A DNA stretch of 59,285 nt, from the NCBI GenBank assembly GCA_035626675.1, contig DASPNH010000171.1, forward strand, positions 1 to 59,285, in the 5' to 3' direction. How positions within the stretch are numbered: position 1 is the stretch's first letter; every line of letters starts with the position of its first letter. Positions 51,138-59,285 of this stretch are shown here, in pieces. Source of the DNA: DASPNH01 sp035626675 (lineage in GTDB: Bacteria > Desulfobacterota > Binatia > UBA1149 > CAITLU01). Both the position numbers and the translations under genes were made by a program. The notes under the pieces are model-generated. The model worked only from the letters and a program-made list of their open reading frames with translations, was not told the origin of the DNA and made no database searches.

Positions 51138-53210
51138 ATGAGCGCGGATGCGAGGGCGAGTGAGGGATGGCCGCAGGGCATCGTGGCGGCGATATGCGCA
51201 GTGCTCCTGGCCGGTGCCGCGGCAGGATGTGACGACAGCGGCGCCGACATCGAGATCGCAAAGGTCAACACGACCGTCGAGGCCGGCGACCGCCAGGCTG
51301 GCGATGACTGGTCGGAGGACGACGACGTTGCCGGCGAGGACACGCAGCGCGAGCTGCCCGCGGCCTATGACCAGGTGGCGGTCAGCGACGAGGCCGTCGG
51401 CAACGAACCATACGACTACGACGATTCGGGAGCGGAGCCGGTTCAGACCGAGACCATCTTCAAGGGCGACCAGCTCGAACAGATGGTCGCACCGATCGCG
51501 CTGTATCCCGACTCGTTGATGATGCAGATCCTGATCGCCTCCACCTATCCCACCGAGGTCGTGCTCGCCGACCAATGGGTGAAGGAGAACAAGGACCTGG
51601 CCGGTGAGCGGCTCGATGAAGCGCTGGCCGAGCAGAATTGGGACGACAGCGTCAAATCGCTGGTCCGAACGCCCGACGTGCTCTCGCGCCTGGCCAACAA
51701 TCTGGACTGGACGCGTGATCTCGGCGACGCCTTCCTCGCGCAGAAAGACGATCTCCTCAATGCCGTCCAGGTCATGCGCAACCGCGCCTGCGACCTCGGC
51801 AACCTGAAGACGACGGCGGAGCAGAAAGTGATCCGCGAGCCTTACGAGCCGCCGCCGCTGGCAGCGGCACCGGGAGGCAGCGAGTTCGAACCCTTGCCCC
51901 CGGTCGAAGGCGAGCCGTTGCCCGCCGTAAGTGCGCCCGCGCCGGCAACGGCGCACTACGAAGTCCCGCCGCCAAGCCATGTGGTGCGCATCCTTCCGGC
52001 CGACCCCGCCGTCGTCCACGTTCCGATCTACAGCCCGCGGCTGGTCTACGGCCCTCCTCCGCCCACGCTCTACTATCCGGCCATCTTCGCACCCTCTCCG
52101 GGCTACGTTGCGACCGCAGCGATCAGCTTCGGCGTTGGCCTGAGTATCGGGGCATTCCTGTATACCGACCTGGATTGGTACCACCGCCGCGTGCTCGTAC
52201 GGCGCTATCCCCGCGGGTACTTCCGGCCGCGGGCCGGCGTCGTCGCCGACGCTGCGCTGGTCCCGTGGCGTCACAGCTATCGCCACCGTCGCGGCGTCGC
52301 TTATCGCACTCCCGTCATCGCCCGACGGTACTCCGTCGTGTCGGCACCGGGCGGCAGCGTCGGTTTCCGGGGCGGCGCCTCCGGCCTGCTACGCGATCGC
52401 GATCGCGACGGCGGCCGCAGCGCGTCGATCGATCGGGACGGCCCCGGCGGCAGCCGGAACAAGGACGCCATGCGAGGCGGCCGCCGCCGTGACGGAGGCG
52501 GATCCGCCGCCGCTGGCAGGCTCGACCGCGATGGCCGCGGCAATGGCGGTCGCTCCGACGGGCGCGAAAGGGCAGTGGGTGGGGAGCAAGGCAAGGGTTC
52601 GGACAAGTCCATCGCCAGCCGCGCAAAGGCGCCTCAGGAAAAAGGCAACGACAAGTCGCGTTCGTCAGTCGGCGCCAGCAGCGGCGACAAGTCGCGGGGC
52701 GGGTCGGTCACCAAGGGCGGCGACAAGTCGCGCGGCGGCTCGGTCGCCAGCAAGGGCGGCGACAAGTCGCGGGGCGGCTCGGTCGCCAGCAAGGGCAGCG
52801 ACAAGTCGCGGGGCGGCTCGGTCGCCAGCAAGGGCGGCGACAAGTCGCGGGGCGGGTCGGTCACCAGCAAGGGCAGCGACAAGTCGCGGGGCGGGTCGGT
52901 CACCAGCAAGGGCAGCGACAAGTCGCGCAGCGGCTCGATCGGCACCAAGGGCAGCAGCGGATCGCGGGGACCGTCGGTCAGCAGCCGCAGCAGCGAGCGC
53001 TCGCGTGGTCCCTCGGTCAGCAGCCGCAGCAAGGGATCGTCGGATGGGCGCTCCATGCATGGGTCGCGCGGCGGTTCGTCGCACTCAAACATGCGCTCGT
53101 CGCGATCCTCGGGCGGGAGCCGTGGCGGCGGCAGCGGCCGTTCCAGCAAGAGCGGAGGGGGCAGCTCTCGGTCGGGCGGGGGCGGCGGAAAGGGTGGCGG
53201 GAAGCGCTGA
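51138..53210 (+). CDS. DUF3300 lipoprotein with tandem repeat tail
   Basis: Secreted lipoprotein of 690 residues. AAGGAG upstream fixes the ATG at 51138; the signal ends in lipobox GAAAGC. The DUF3300 domain lies near residues 115-240 (EQMVAPIALYPDSLMMQILIAS, LADQWVKENKDL). A central Pro/Tyr-rich region with a hydrophobic Gly-rich segment follows. The last 200 residues are a Ser/Gly/Lys/Arg-rich low-complexity tail with seven 13-residue units (GDKSRGGSVASK type) and Arg/Ser tracts, likely extended and cationic. Function is unknown; cell-surface attachment or cationic-surface interactions are possible. Confidence 0.85.
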   Translation: MSADARASEGWPQGIVAAICAVLLAGAAAGCDDSGADIEIAKVNTTVEAGDRQAGDDWSEDDDVAGEDTQRELPAAYDQVAVSDEAVGNEPYDYDDSGAEPVQTETIFKGDQLEQMVAPIALYPDSLMMQILIASTYPTEVVLADQWVKENKDLAGERLDEALAEQNWDDSVKSLVRTPDVLSRLANNLDWTRDLGDAFLAQKDDLLNAVQVMRNRACDLGNLKTTAEQKVIREPYEPPPLAAAPGGSEFEPLPPVEGEPLPAVSAPAPATAHYEVPPPSHVVRILPADPAVVHVPIYSPRLVYGPPPPTLYYPAIFAPSPGYVATAAISFGVGLSIGAFLYTDLDWYHRRVLVRRYPRGYFRPRAGVVADAALVPWRHSYRHRRGVAYRTPVIARRYSVVSAPGGSVGFRGGASGLLRDRDRDGGRSASIDRDGPGGSRNKDAMRGGRRRDGGGSAAAGRLDRDGRGNGGRSDGRERAVGGEQGKGSDKSIASRAKAPQEKGNDKSRSSVGASSGDKSRGGSVTKGGDKSRGGSVASKGGDKSRGGSVASKGSDKSRGGSVASKGGDKSRGGSVTSKGSDKSRGGSVTSKGSDKSRSGSIGTKGSSGSRGPSVSSRSSERSRGPSVSSRSKGSSDGRSMHGSRGGSSHSNMRSSRSSGGSRGGGSGRSSKSGGGSSRSGGGGGKGGGKR
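52683..52952 (+). repeat. 39-bp tandem repeat in coding sequence
   Basis: Seven head-to-tail units with a 39-base period encode GDKSRGGSVASKG-type peptides; the first lacks one codon and the last (SDKSRSGSIGTKG) has diverged. Homogeneous DNA copies suggest recent expansion by slippage or unequal crossing-over. Two looser units (SGSRGPSVSSRS and SERSRGPSVSSRS) follow to about 53035. Confidence 0.85.
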
Positions 53211-53216
53211 CCGCTC

Positions 53217-53993
53217 TCAATCCGGAATCCGCGGTTGCGGCGCGCCTCGCTGCTGCAACTGCGAAAGGAAGTAGTGGAACAGCACGGCGCGCAGTACGAC
53301 CTGCGCGACCTGGGCGGCGATGAAGGCCGGGAGCGTCAGCGCCCCTGCCTTCATCGCCACGGCGGGAATCAACAGCTCCAGGAAGACATAGGGCGCGATC
53401 CTCCAGCGCCGTCCGTCCGATAGACGGCTCGAGGCCGTGAACGGCCACAGGACCGGGCCGAGCGGCGCCGCACGCTTCCACTCCCACAGCTCGGCCGGCA
53501 GCTCATCTCGTCGATAGAGATTGATCACGAACGGCAGGAACACGAACTGGGACAGCAGAGTCAGCGTGATGACGAACTGCACGACCGTGGCCGACAGCTC
53601 GGCGGCGACGAATCCCTGCAAAGCCAGCAGAACCGCCGTCCCCGCCAGGCGCGCGAGCTCGGCGAAGGCCAGGAAGCTGGCGATCTGGCAGGCCAGGTTG
53701 ATCGGGAGCCTGCTGGCCATGTGCCGGAGCAGCGGCCCCCAAGAATACTGACGGCCCTGGGCTTCGGCGGCGAACAGGACCGGCGCAAGCATGAAGGGGG
53801 CAAGAAGGGCCAGAAGCGAGACGACGATGGCGAAGAAATCCCTCGGCGCGATCGAGTCGAGCGGCGGGACCGCCATCATCGCCAGCGACGTCAACGTCGC
53901 AATGGCCACCCACAAGACGATGTCGCGGCGCACCAGCGCCCAACCGCGTCGCATGTCGGCGGGGAACACCTCCACCAGCCATCGAAAGAACAC
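53217..53993 (-). CDS. Polytopic membrane protein, unknown function
   Basis: A 258-residue membrane protein with about six hydrophobic segments (for example DIVLWVAIATLTSLAMMAV, IVVSLLALLAPFMLAPVLFA, VVQFVITLTLLSQFVFLPFVI). I recognise no family signature. The C-terminal 25 residues end in a basic tail. The start is GTG; in-frame ATG at 53954 would remove the first segment's n-region. It converges on the DUF3300 gene with six bases between stops and is divergent from the TPR lipoprotein. Confidence 0.65.
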   Translation of the reverse strand: MFFRWLVEVFPADMRRGWALVRRDIVLWVAIATLTSLAMMAVPPLDSIAPRDFFAIVVSLLALLAPFMLAPVLFAAEAQGRQYSWGPLLRHMASRLPINLACQIASFLAFAELARLAGTAVLLALQGFVAAELSATVVQFVITLTLLSQFVFLPFVINLYRRDELPAELWEWKRAAPLGPVLWPFTASSRLSDGRRWRIAPYVFLELLIPAVAMKAGALTLPAFIAAQVAQVVLRAVLFHYFLSQLQQRGAPQPRIPD

Positions 53994-54089
53994 GAGGTCG
54001 GATTAACCGCCGACGTCGGCGTGAGCAAATGCGCGGAAATGGTCAATTGTTCCTGCAGTCATGTGCGTGGTAGGTTCGCCGTCGCTCGC

Positions 54090-55916
54090 ATGCCAGCAAT
54101 CCTCTCCAGCGCGCCCGTGCCCGCGCGTTGCCGATACGCATACGCGGTATGTGCATTGGCAGTCCTGCTGACTGGCTGCTCCGCCGCCACTCGCATCTCC
54201 GGCGCCAAGTCGATGAATCTCGGCAAGCCGGATGCCGCACACCAGCTGGGCGGCGAATTCGTCACCAAACCGCACGTGGCCGACCAGGATCGCGCGGCCG
54301 GGCATTTTCTGGCTGCGCTGATGGCGCGTTTCGAGGGCGACTATGCGACGGCCACGCGCGAAACCGTCCGCGCAGTCTCGCTGGATCCGCGTGAGCCCAG
54401 GCTCCGCTACGAGCTGGCTCAGCTCTACATTCGTGACGGCCAGCTGCGCCGCGCGCTCGAGCACGTGCAGGCGCTGGTCGCCCTCGAGCCTGCCGATCCC
54501 GAGCATCGCCTGCTGGCCGCGCGCCTGCTGCTGGCGCTGCAGAATTACGACGATTCGATCTCCCAGTATGCGGCCGTTCTGGAGATGGAGCCCAACAACG
54601 AGGAGTCCCTGGTGATGCTGGGCGCGCTCTACAGCCGCGTGGGCAGTCCCCAGCAGGCCGTCGAAGTTCTCCAGCGGGCCACCGCCCTCAGCCCCGATTC
54701 GTTCATGGCCAACTTCGGTCTGGGCAAGGCGCTGGCAGCCTCGGGCAACCATGCCGATGCGCTGCGATCGTTCCGACACGCAGCGCGCCTCAACCCGTCG
54801 ATCGCCGAGTTGCACCTGCACATGGGCTTCGTCTACGACCGCCTGGGGCTGCGTCGCAAGGCCGTGGAGAGCTTCAACAAGGCCATCGATTTCAATCCGG
54901 CGCTCGAGCCCGCGCGTGCGCAGATCGGAACGCTGTCCGAGGACGACCCCGATCTCAGTGCCAAGCTGGCTCGCTACGAGAAGCTCGTCGACTTTGCGGA
55001 GGATCCGCTGGCCACGTGCGCCAAGATCGGGCTGATCTACTTCCAGCGCGGCGATTACCTGCGCGCCATCGACGACTTCAGCATCGTCCTGGGTGCCAAG
55101 CCCGGCGACGACGAGATCCGTTACTGGCTGGCGCTGGCCTACGACAAGGTGGGCGAGTCCGATGCCGCCGTTCGAGAGCTGTCGCTGATCTCACCCAAGG
55201 CGCCGCGCTACGTGGACGCGCGACTGTTCCTGTCGAGCGTGCAGGAAGAGGAGGACGACCTTGCAGGCGCCACCGAATCGGTGCGCAGCCTGCTGGAGAA
55301 CGCGCCCGACAATGCCGACGGCCTGCGCCGGCTGATCGCACTCTATCGTGCGCAGAAGCGTTTCGATGAGGCCATCGCCACGGCCAACCGTCTGGTCGCT
55401 TCCGATCCAGGCAACGACATGTACCTGTACGGCCTGGCATGGCTCTACGACGAGGCGGGCGACAAGGAGAAGTCGATTCAGCTGCTTCGCCGCGTCATCG
55501 AGATCAATCCTCAGAACGCAGACGCGCTCAACCATCTCGGGTTCACCTACGCCGAGCGCGGCGAGAACCTCGACGAGGCCGAGAAGCTCATCAAGCGCGC
55601 GCTGCAGATGCACCCGAACAACGGCGCCGTCATCGACAGCCTGGCCTGGGTCTATTACCAGCGAGGCGACTACAAATCCGCGGCGCGCGAGCTGGAGAAG
55701 GCTGCCGAGCTCGGTGGACGCGATCCGGTGATCGTCGAGCATCTGGCAGATGCCTACGTCAAGCTCGGGCGACGCAGCGACGCCGAGCGCGTCTATCGCG
55801 ACGCCGAGGCGCGCAGCGACGACCCCGAGCAGCGCGCCCGACTGCAGCGGAAAATTCATGCGCTTCAGAGCAAGAGTGGCGGCGCGGGCTCCGAAACGGC
55901 CGGTGGGGGAAGGTAG
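54090..55916 (+). CDS. TPR-repeat lipoprotein
   Basis: A 608-residue lipoprotein with lipobox AVLLTGC and about ten to twelve TPR units from residue 75 to 590. Clear units include NPQNADALNHLGFTYAERG and MHPNNGAVIDSLAWVYYQRG in the C-terminal half. It resembles large deltaproteobacterial TPR lipoproteins that scaffold envelope complexes, without a precise family. It starts an operon that overlaps a LolB-like lipoprotein by 59 bases, followed by the peptide-binding protein and permease. Confidence 0.85.
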   Translation: MPAILSSAPVPARCRYAYAVCALAVLLTGCSAATRISGAKSMNLGKPDAAHQLGGEFVTKPHVADQDRAAGHFLAALMARFEGDYATATRETVRAVSLDPREPRLRYELAQLYIRDGQLRRALEHVQALVALEPADPEHRLLAARLLLALQNYDDSISQYAAVLEMEPNNEESLVMLGALYSRVGSPQQAVEVLQRATALSPDSFMANFGLGKALAASGNHADALRSFRHAARLNPSIAELHLHMGFVYDRLGLRRKAVESFNKAIDFNPALEPARAQIGTLSEDDPDLSAKLARYEKLVDFAEDPLATCAKIGLIYFQRGDYLRAIDDFSIVLGAKPGDDEIRYWLALAYDKVGESDAAVRELSLISPKAPRYVDARLFLSSVQEEEDDLAGATESVRSLLENAPDNADGLRRLIALYRAQKRFDEAIATANRLVASDPGNDMYLYGLAWLYDEAGDKEKSIQLLRRVIEINPQNADALNHLGFTYAERGENLDEAEKLIKRALQMHPNNGAVIDSLAWVYYQRGDYKSAARELEKAAELGGRDPVIVEHLADAYVKLGRRSDAERVYRDAEARSDDPEQRARLQRKIHALQSKSGGAGSETAGGGR

Positions 55917-56718
55917 GGCAGCGGGCGCCGCCATGGCGCTCGCCGCGGCGATCCTCGTTTCATCCTGCACGCCGGCCGCGACCCCCAGAACATCCGCCTT
56001 CGGCTCGGCTCGAGCTCCCGAGCCCTGGCGAATCGCTGCCCGCATCGCCAGGCGTGATCAGGAGCTTGCGTCCTTCCGGGGCCAGGCCCGCCTGGACTAT
56101 CAAGGCAGCAAGCAGCGCTTCAAGTCCTCGCAGGTCGTCGTCGTGCAGGCTCCGCAGAGCATCCGCATCGACGTCATGAATCCGTTCGGCGTCAGCTACA
56201 CCGTGGCCACCGACGGTGCACGCCTGGCTGCCTTCGACCGCCGCGAAAAGGTCTTCTACGAAGGCAGCGCGCATGCCAGCAACTTCCATCGCTTCACCGG
56301 CGTGCCGCTCGGAGCGCCCGAGCTCGCGGCCCTGATCCGCGGGTTGCCGCCCCAGCTCGGCGCCGCCAAAGGCGGCACGGTGGTCAAGGTGAGCGATGGC
56401 TGGGAATGGACCCGGCAGCTCCCGGGCGGCGCGACCCTGGACATGGTCGTCGACTTCGATCACCTCGAACCTCTGCGGCTTCGTATGCGCGGCGCGCCGG
56501 GCAGCCAGGACGTCGAGGCGGCGTTCGGCGACTACCGCGACGTCACCGGTGTGCGGGTTCCGTTCTGGATCTACGTTACGTTCGCCGACGGCAGCGCGCT
56601 GACACTGACGTACAAGTCGGTGCAGCGGGAAGTCGCATTGGCCGGCGACGCGTTCGTGCTCGACCGTCCGCCCAAGGCGCGCGTGGTCAACATCGACTCG
56701 GAGTCGGCCGGTGGCTGA
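55858..56718 (+). CDS. LolB/DUF4292-like lipoprotein
   Basis: A 286-residue lipoprotein (lipobox AILVSSC) with the half-barrel LolA/LolB-like fold. Strand pattern: SFRGQARLDYQGSKQRFKSS, VVVVQAPQSIRIDVMNPFGV, ATDGARLAAFDRREKVFYEG and the final PFWIYVTFADGS. LolB receives lipoproteins at the outer membrane; DUF4292 members are related and less studied. The ATG at 55858 gives a basic n-region but overlaps the TPR gene by 59 bases; GTG 55903 is another option. The next gene begins eight bases inside this one. Confidence 0.75.
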   Translation: MRFRARVAARAPKRPVGEGRAAGAAMALAAAILVSSCTPAATPRTSAFGSARAPEPWRIAARIARRDQELASFRGQARLDYQGSKQRFKSSQVVVVQAPQSIRIDVMNPFGVSYTVATDGARLAAFDRREKVFYEGSAHASNFHRFTGVPLGAPELAALIRGLPPQLGAAKGGTVVKVSDGWEWTRQLPGGATLDMVVDFDHLEPLRLRMRGAPGSQDVEAAFGDYRDVTGVRVPFWIYVTFADGSALTLTYKSVQREVALAGDAFVLDRPPKARVVNIDSESAGG

Positions 56719-58357
56719 ACGGGCCCGGATCGTCCTGATGCTGTTCCTCCTCCTGGCCAGCGCATGCGGCAGGCGCCAGGAGCCGGCGGCGGCGATCCCC
56801 GAGCTCGATCCTGCCCAGGACGTGCCCGCCATCGGCGATGCCATCGTGCACGGCAGCATCGGTGACGGCTCGACGCTGATCCCGATGCTGTCCTCCGACA
56901 GCGCGTCGCACGAGTACGCGGGCTACATCTTCGACGGCCTGCTGACGTACGACAAGACGCTGAGCACTCTGGAGCCGCGCCTGGCCGAGCGCTGGGAAGT
57001 TTCCGAGGACGGCCTGCAGATCACGTTCTTCCTGCGCAAGGACGTCAAGTGGACGGACGGCGCGCCCTTCACCGCGCGCGACGTGGAGTTCGGCTTCCAC
57101 ACCATTCGCGATCCGGCCACACTGACGTCCTACGCCGAGGACTACATGCAGGTGAAGACGTTCGAGCTGCTGGACGACCACAGCTTCCGCGTCACCTACG
57201 ACAAGCCCTTCGCACCCGCGCTGGCATCGTGGGGCAGTATGGTCGTGCTGCCGCGTCATCTGCTCGAGGGCCAGAACATCAACGAGACTGACTTCGGGCA
57301 GCGGCCCGTCGGCCTCGGCTCGCACATGTTCGCTTCCTGGGAGCGCAACACGCGCTTCACCCTCAGGGCGAACCCCGACTACTACCGCGGCCGCGCGTTC
57401 ATCGAGCAGGTCGCGTTCCGCGTCATTCCCGACCAGTCGACGCAGTTCCTGGAGCTCAAGTCGGGCGGCATCGACATGATGGGACTGGCGCCGCTGCAGT
57501 ACTCGCGACAGACCTCGACGCCGTTCTTCGAGAAGGCCTTCCGCAAGTACCGCTACGTTTCCAACAGCTACACCTATCTCGGCTACAACCTGTCCAATCC
57601 AATGTTCTCCGATGTGCGCGTGCGGCGCGCTTTCACCCATGCCATCGACAAGCAGGAGATCGTCGACGTCGTGCTGTTCGGGCTCGGCCAGCCAGCCGAT
57701 ACGCCCTACCGGCCCGGAACCCTGTGGCTCAACCAGAACGTGGCCAAGTACGACTTCGATCCGGCCAGGGCGCGCGAACTGCTGGCCGAGGCCGGCTGGA
57801 AGGACAACGACGGCGACGGCATCCTCGACAAGGACGGCAAGCCGTTCGCGTTCAAGATCATCACCAACCAGGGCAACGACCAGAGGCTCAAGACCGCCAC
57901 CATCGTGCAGCGGCGGCTTCGCGAGATCGGCGTCGACGTGGGCGTGCGGGTCCTGGAATGGTCGTCGTTCATCAACGATTTCGTCGACAAGCGCCGCTTC
58001 GAGGTGGTGATGCTCGGCTGGAGCCTGTCACTGGACCCGGACCAGTACGACATCTGGCATTCGAGCAAGACGGCGGTCAAGCAGTTCAACTTCGTGGGAT
58101 ACGACAATCCGCAGGTCGACGAGCTGCTCGACCGGGGCAGGCGCACGTTCGACGAAGCCGAGAGGAAGCGCGTCTACGACCAGGTTCAGGATCACCTGGC
58201 AGCCGACCAGCCCTACACGTTCCTTTACGTGCCCGATTCGCTGCCCATCGTCTCGTCGCGCTTTCGCGGCATCGAGGAAGCGCCGGGCGGCATCGAATGG
58301 AACTTCATCCAGTGGTACGTGCCCAGGCCGCTGCAGAAGTACGCGGTGACTCCGTAG
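56711..58357 (+). CDS. Peptide/nickel-type ABC transporter substrate-binding lipoprotein
   Basis: Extracellular solute-binding protein family 5, 548 residues. The GTG start (overlapping the previous gene by eight bases) opens a lipoprotein signal ending LLLASAC. Family blocks: STLEPRLAERWEVSEDGLQITFFLRKDVKWTDG, ARDVEFGFHTIRDP, VRRAFTHAIDKQEIVDVV and YDFDPARARELLAEAGW. A segment DNDGDGILDKDGKPF looks like a calcium-binding loop often seen in such SBPs. Ligand likely an oligopeptide or similar. Confidence 0.93.
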   Translation: MAERARIVLMLFLLLASACGRRQEPAAAIPELDPAQDVPAIGDAIVHGSIGDGSTLIPMLSSDSASHEYAGYIFDGLLTYDKTLSTLEPRLAERWEVSEDGLQITFFLRKDVKWTDGAPFTARDVEFGFHTIRDPATLTSYAEDYMQVKTFELLDDHSFRVTYDKPFAPALASWGSMVVLPRHLLEGQNINETDFGQRPVGLGSHMFASWERNTRFTLRANPDYYRGRAFIEQVAFRVIPDQSTQFLELKSGGIDMMGLAPLQYSRQTSTPFFEKAFRKYRYVSNSYTYLGYNLSNPMFSDVRVRRAFTHAIDKQEIVDVVLFGLGQPADTPYRPGTLWLNQNVAKYDFDPARARELLAEAGWKDNDGDGILDKDGKPFAFKIITNQGNDQRLKTATIVQRRLREIGVDVGVRVLEWSSFINDFVDKRRFEVVMLGWSLSLDPDQYDIWHSSKTAVKQFNFVGYDNPQVDELLDRGRRTFDEAERKRVYDQVQDHLAADQPYTFLYVPDSLPIVSSRFRGIEEAPGGIEWNFIQWYVPRPLQKYAVTP

Positions 58358-58360
58358 ATC

Positions 58361-59285
58361 ATGCTCGTCTACGTCGCCAAGCGCTTGGCCGGATTCGTGC
58401 CCCTGCTGCTGGGCATCACTCTCGTCTCGTTCCTGGTGATGTGGGCGGCACCCGGCAATCCCGTCGACCTGATGACGGACATGAATCCCAAGGCCAGCCC
58501 CGAGGCCCGCGAGAAGCTCGAAAGATATTACGGCCTCGACAAGCCCATCTACGTTCAGTACGGACTGTGGCTCGGCCGCATCGTGCAGGGCGATCTGGGC
58601 ACGTCGTTCTCGCGGGATCGCCGGCCGGTGCTCGACAAGATCCTCGAAGTCATTCCGATCACGCTCATGATCAGCGCCATCGACCTGGTGCTGATCATGG
58701 CGCTGGCCATTCCGATCGGCGTGTTCTCGGCAGCCAACCAGCATTCCTGGCTGGACCGTGCGACCACGGTCTTCGTCTTCATCGGGTTTGCCATGCCCAG
58801 CTTCTGGTTCGCGCTTCTGGGCATGATCCTGTTCGGCGAGACGCTGGGCTGGCTGCCGATCTCGGACCTCAAATCCCTCGACTACGAGTCCTACAGCCTT
58901 GCAGGCAAGGTGATCGACCGCGCCCGCCACCTCGTGCTGCCGGTGGCGATCTCGACGCTGACCGGCCTGGCGGGGATGTCGCGCTACATGCGCTCGAGCA
59001 TGCTGGAGGTGCTGCGGCAGGACTATATCCAGACCGCCCGGGCCAAGGGGCTGGACGACAAGGTCGTGGTCTATCGCCACGCGCTGCGCAACGCGCTGCT
59101 GCCCGTCGTCACCATCCTGGGCCTGTCCATTCCCGGCCTGATCGGCGGATCGGTGATCGCCGAGACGATCTTCGGCATCCCCGGCATGGGCAGGCTCTTC
59201 TACACGGGCGTGCTCATGCGCGACTATCCGGTGGTCATGGGCATCACCCTGATCGGCGCGGTCCTTACGCTGCTCGGCAACCTGA
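58361..59285 (+). CDS. DppB/OppB-type ABC transporter permease (3' end outside window)
   Basis: Inner-membrane permease of the peptide importer, starting three bases after the binding-protein stop. The 308 visible codons nearly complete a normal-length DppB (about 320-340). N-terminal GFVPLLLGITLVSFLVMWAAPGNP, then the EAA loop that contacts the ATPase (RQDYIQTARAKGLDDKVVVYRHALRNALLP) and the GSVIAETIFGIPGMGRLF segment are typical. A second permease (DppC) and ATPases probably follow outside the window. Confidence 0.94.
   Translation, partial: MLVYVAKRLAGFVPLLLGITLVSFLVMWAAPGNPVDLMTDMNPKASPEAREKLERYYGLDKPIYVQYGLWLGRIVQGDLGTSFSRDRRPVLDKILEVIPITLMISAIDLVLIMALAIPIGVFSAANQHSWLDRATTVFVFIGFAMPSFWFALLGMILFGETLGWLPISDLKSLDYESYSLAGKVIDRARHLVLPVAISTLTGLAGMSRYMRSSMLEVLRQDYIQTARAKGLDDKVVVYRHALRNALLPVVTILGLSIPGLIGGSVIAETIFGIPGMGRLFYTGVLMRDYPVVMGITLIGAVLTLLGNL

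Noticed and set aside
52683..53035. Possible CRISPR array
   Set aside because: The repeats are contiguous without spacers, in frame and coding for Lys/Arg/Ser/Gly peptide units.

Overview
The window is 59,285 bases of very GC-rich (roughly two-thirds G+C by eye), densely packed bacterial chromosome with 55 recognisable protein genes. No stretch longer than about 260 bases lacks a gene, and I saw no rRNA, tRNA, insertion sequence, prophage or CRISPR array. Lipoprotein signal peptides, LolB-like and hopanoid-type (HpnK) proteins, F420-type LLM oxidoreductases, orphan MoxR/VWA pairs and many GTG/TTG starts suggest a Gram-negative from a deltaproteobacterial-grade lineage (Myxococcota, Desulfobacterota or Candidatus Binatota type). 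That placement is an inference from gene content only.

Layout. 1-5.3 kb: 3' truncated UvrD-type helicase, divergent from rlmE, a SIMPL protein, a coiled-coil protein, a lipoprotein and GloB. 5.3-9.1 kb: membrane glycosyltransferase, coaE, acyl-CoA ligase. 9.1-14.5 kb: secreted hydrolase, TPR protein coupled to ddl, LysR regulator, LLM oxidoreductase. 14.7-22.2 kb (mostly plus strand): Smr protein, beta-propeller protein, CDP-alcohol phosphatidyltransferase, lipoprotein, ferredoxin/zinc-ribbon fusion, exonuclease/GIY-YIG fusion, HpnK-like deacetylase. 22.3-32.3 kb: MgtE, ArnT-like transferase, MBL hydrolase, a four-gene minus-strand operon (DHH phosphoesterase, NUDIX, DASS transporter, VOC protein), Gfo/Idh oxidoreductase and endonuclease III. 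32.4-37.6 kb: operon of a zinc-ribbon TPR protein, a CbbQ/NorQ ATPase and a NorD/CbbO VWA protein. 38.2-42.3 kb: two UPF0104/LPG-synthase-like membrane proteins flanking a pair of DsbA-like lipoproteins. 42.3-50.9 kb: PEPCK/HprK-like kinase, PanE, JAMM peptidase, hydrolase, six-fold zinc-knuckle repeat protein, MiaB and a molybdopterin cluster (moaB-moaD-moaE). 51.1-59.3 kb: a DUF3300 repeat protein and a TPR lipoprotein/LolB-like lipoprotein/peptide ABC transporter operon that runs off the end.

The most notable feature is at 40,400-41,158 on the minus strand. It is a DsbA-like lipoprotein in which the first cysteine of the CPFC active site is encoded by in-frame TGA. A stem-loop with the geometry of a bacterial SECIS element follows 14 nt downstream. 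A paralogue with an ordinary TGT cysteine codon at the same place lies immediately downstream. I read this as a selenoprotein with a UPFC redox centre in tandem with its cysteine twin; ordinary gene calling would split it into two fragments.

Other points of interest are a MoaD whose diglycine is followed by three extra residues (with a JAMM peptidase nearby), an HpnK-like protein lacking a usual metal-ligand histidine, a DNA-repair-like exonuclease/GIY-YIG fusion with an altered signature, and several translationally coupled gene pairs using TTGA or GTGA overlaps.
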